This document shows, in pieces, positions 61,690 to 64,000 of a stretch of 64,000 bases of DNA. Each line of letters starts with the position of its first letter. Position 1 is the first letter of the stretch. The stretch comes from Selaginella moellendorffii (Eukaryota > Streptophyta > Lycopodiopsida > Selaginellales > Selaginellaceae): assembly GCF_000143415.4 (NCBI RefSeq), contig NW_003314266.1, forward strand, positions 1,074,767 to 1,138,766, in the 5' to 3' direction. Both the position numbers and the translations under genes were made by a program. Below the pieces are notes generated by a model. The model saw only the letters and a list, made by a program, of their open reading frames with translations, searched no databases and had not been told where the DNA came from.

Positions 61690-63105
61690 TTTGTACTTTC
61701 AAAAAAGAGTCAACCAAGGATGCCATAGACATTTTGAGTCCGGTAAAAGTTCGTGGTGGTAATTCACGACTGCATCGCACAAATGATGCCCCATGGAGCA
61801 GCTTGCAAATCGACGTTCTGGCAAACATGCTGGCTGCTTCTATACGTGGTGGCGATGCTTTAGCTGCATGGCGTGCAGCTTCATCCACTTATCACACCAC
61901 ATGCACAAATTTGCCTTGCCACTGCTTTGCCAACAGCTGCGGCCAAACTCCCAGGTGGGACACGGTCTTCAGTTCCAGCGCTCCCTTTCCTCAGGTAACT
62001 TGACGCTTTACGTTTGATCTTCTTCTTGACTGACTCAGTTTTTTGCAGGTAGCATTCGTTTCCTCAGGAAAGCTCGCAAATGGACTTTATCAAACGGAAT
62101 CCCAGGAAGAAGGATTGGTGGAGAGGGAGCAGCTCATCCGATCCTTATATCTACACGCCGTTTTCAGAGAGCCGAAAAAGATTCAGCTCATCTGGATAGT
62201 TGAAGTTCTTGTTGAAGTTGCAAATCCTTTGTGCCTTCGAAATCCACGTTGAGAGTATATGCATCAGCCGGGGGAATTCGAGGCATTTCCACAGTCCTTT
62301 GTCTTACCTCCGAATGGATCGAAAGTTTTGTCACTCGCTGGAAGGCCACGTTCGACCGGGTCACTGACAGTACGGGGATACTTTGTGAACTACAACGGCG
62401 TTGTTACCGAGCACTGTTTTGGGGGCACAAATGCTGAGAGAGGCTTGTTCCTGGAAAATCCATTCCGAAGCTCGGGCAGAAGTGGGTTAAAGCTCCGAAA
62501 CAAGCCTCTCCCGGACATCAAAGTTATCCCTCCACTGCCGTCTCTAGTAGTGGACGTTGAGAGGGCGTGGTAGTTATATACGAGGGGGAGGTTCGAAACA
62601 TGACGATCGAGCTTTGCAACATTGGTTCCGTGCCAGTTATAGAGGCGAACATATCAATGGTGGCAAGGCGCCGCGAGCGCAGAGGAAGAGAAAGTCACTT
62701 CACTAAATCTTGGACAAGGAAGCTTTTCTGCAAGTCCATTATGCAGGTACATAGCCAGTTTATCTTGTGGAACTAACCAAAGGACCTTTTCACAGGTTCT
62801 CCAACACGGACGAAGAACTCTCTCTCGGTAGGCGGCTGAGTAGTCGTTTGAGGCTTCAAGTTCTTCAAGGCCTTCGTCTTGTGAATTCACGGCTGCTGTC
62901 GATGGAGATTCATCTCCAACTAAGCAGTACTCTCCGCAAGGCCGAAGCAAACGCCACACTGAGAATGGATCCTTACAGGGGAACCTCCAAGTTCTCGAGC
63001 TAGAGCTGTGGAATGGAACGGATGCTTTCTCCACCACGAAAGCTGTACTCGAGCTTGACTTCATGGCAACAAGCTCCGGTCCCTCGTCCGGAAGTGGCAA
63101 TCACT
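61690..63105 (+). pseudogene. TRS120: 3' fragment of TRS120 (TRAPPII subunit), broken
   Basis: The + strand keeps pieces in the order of the C-terminal half of plant TRS120, the TRAPPII tethering-complex subunit acting at the trans-Golgi: RTNDAPWSSLQIDVLANMLA and GGDALAAWRAASS (61770-61890); SSSSDPYIYTPFSE in a second frame (about 62130-62175); IWIVEVLVEVANP (62190); FVLPPNGSKVLSLAGRP, VVTEHCFGG and PLPDIKVIPPLPSLVVDVER (62290-62570); then VVIYEGEVRNMTIELCNIGS after a frame change, and a last piece with LQVLELELWNGTDAF ending near 63105. Several frame changes are not removable by introns, and the N-terminal half is absent. The left edge abuts the AT-rich island. Confidence 0.7.
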
Positions 63106-63665
63106 GATTGAAGTTTGATGTGAAGACGACAGAGTAAGGCTTTCTTATATGGTTTTCCTTAATTTCTAGTACCATTGATTATCATGTATTGCTTGCAAGC
63201 ATAACTTGGCTTGAAAAATGTTGTCCTTGTCATAAGGATCCCTTGCGGTTCTGTTATTCCAAGAGAGATTTGAAAAAGGTCAGTTATAAAGGATTCTCGC
63301 CCTGAATACATATTAATCTCATTCCAGGCTCTGCATTCTTGCAACAGGAAAAACAAAAATGAAGAACTTACATGTATGCAAACTTGACCATATCTTCCTC
63401 CGTCCTTGCTAGCTGAAAACCAATGATCACATCTAAAAAGTTTTGTACTAGAGGTTTAACTATACTGGCAAAGGTTTCGTCCCGTCCTTTATCTTATTCT
63501 AAGGTAGATTTTTATTCTTGTTGAAATTCAAGGTCTTTTTGAGTGCTGTGCTCGTTTTCCCTGTTTCTCTTCTTTAGCTTGCAAGTAAGAAAGAAAACAT
63601 AGGCATAATTACGTTATTATTTGTATTTATAATATGATCATGTTTTTTTAGTAACAATTTATTTA
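63106..63665. other. Intergenic stretch
   Basis: No supported gene or repeat between the TRS120 fragment and the low-complexity ORF. Confidence 0.4.
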
Positions 63666-64000
63666 TTACTTATGTCTTTTACAATTTAATTTACCACAAA
63701 CTGAGCCTTGGTACTTCCCTTTTTTAAATTTCCATGTGCAAGTCTTAACTTGTAGCTGAACAGGAGTGTTTGCCATCCCCATAGTGGCTACAGCAGTGCT
63801 CGCTATAGTAGTGTTCATAGTAGTTATAGCAGCAGTAACCACAGCAGTAGTAGTAGATGTAGCAGTAGCAGTAGATGTAGCAGCAGCAGCAGCAGGAGCA
63901 ACAGCAGTAGTAATAGCACCAACAGCAGTACCTGTAGTCAAAGCTATCTTTGGTGCTTGCGGTAGTTTTGCAGGGACATCTTCATGTGCAGCAACAACAT
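63666..64000 (-). CDS. Ala/Thr-rich ORF with C-terminal cysteine motif (partial, runs off the edge)
   Basis: The minus frame is open from the right edge to a stop at 63666, with no ATG that must be the start. Most of it (63780-63930) is a trinucleotide-like repeat giving Ala/Thr/Val. The last ~30 residues are non-repetitive: TCTWKFKKGKYQGSVCGKLN then CKRHK, a C-x(n)-KGKYxGxxCG-x3-C-x2-H pattern that could bind zinc. Short motifs of this type occur in element-encoded and large-DNA-virus proteins; that resemblance is from memory and weak. It could be an element protein, a host gene or chance. Confidence 0.35.
   Translation of the reverse strand, partial: VVAAHEDVPAKLPQAPKIALTTGTAVGAITTAVAPAAAAATSTATATSTTTAVVTAAITTMNTTIASTAVATMGMANTPVQLQVKTCTWKFKKGKYQGSVCGKLNCKRHK

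Overview
This is plant nuclear DNA, most likely from a lycophyte such as Selaginella moellendorffii. Nearly every gene splits into short exons joined by 45-70 bp GT..AG introns, intergenic gaps are often only 0.1-1 kb, and the proteins are land-plant families (CDPK, YODA-type MAPKKK, SKU5-like multicopper oxidase homolog, group C bZIP, PLS-type PPR, full-size ABCG, BIR-like receptor pseudokinase). The species is inferred; the gene models come from reading splice sites. Each exon sum quoted below divides by three.

Layout. (1) 1-17.1 kb is repeat-rich. A ~5 kb segment occurs twice as a direct repeat (about 313-5341 and 12169-17123), each copy carrying one small secreted ten-cysteine hevein-like peptide gene on the minus strand. 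Between the copies lie a decayed retrotransposon gag, other decayed ORFs, and arrays of a GAGTCC/GAGATGG-type minisatellite. (2) 17.2-19.6 kb holds gene debris: an inverted fragment of the neighbouring FAD oxidoreductase gene and a broken P-loop NTPase gene. (3) 19.7-37.0 kb is a dense run of minus-strand genes: FAD-dependent oxidoreductase, PPR protein, FHA/coiled-coil protein with an SQ/TQ cluster, BIR-like LRR pseudokinase, group C bZIP, CDPK, SKU5-similar protein. (4) 38-50.7 kb has an unusual full-size ABCG transporter (+), a YODA-like MAPKKK (+), GID8/CTLH (-), an AIG1/FAR-17a-like membrane protein (+, divergent from GID8 across about 100 bp) and a small RING-like protein (+). (5) 50.7-52.8 kb is relic sequence. 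(6) 52.8-57.3 kb has a SETD9-like SET-domain gene and a FAM135/ZW18-like serine esterase gene, both minus. (7) 57.4-64 kb is decayed again: a frameshifted NTPase pseudogene, 2.1 kb of AT-rich sequence, a 3' fragment of the TRAPPII subunit gene TRS120 broken by frameshifts, and a low-complexity ORF running off the right edge.

The genes are not an operon and no single pathway joins them. Several are signalling parts (pseudokinase, CDPK, MAPKKK, bZIP), as expected by chance in a gene-dense plant region. The features most worth following are the ABCG transporter, which has a PDZ-like insertion and damaged ATPase motifs in both nucleotide-binding domains, the duplicated hevein-like peptide locus with an inverted signal-peptide relic, and the FHA protein with an SQ/TQ cluster.
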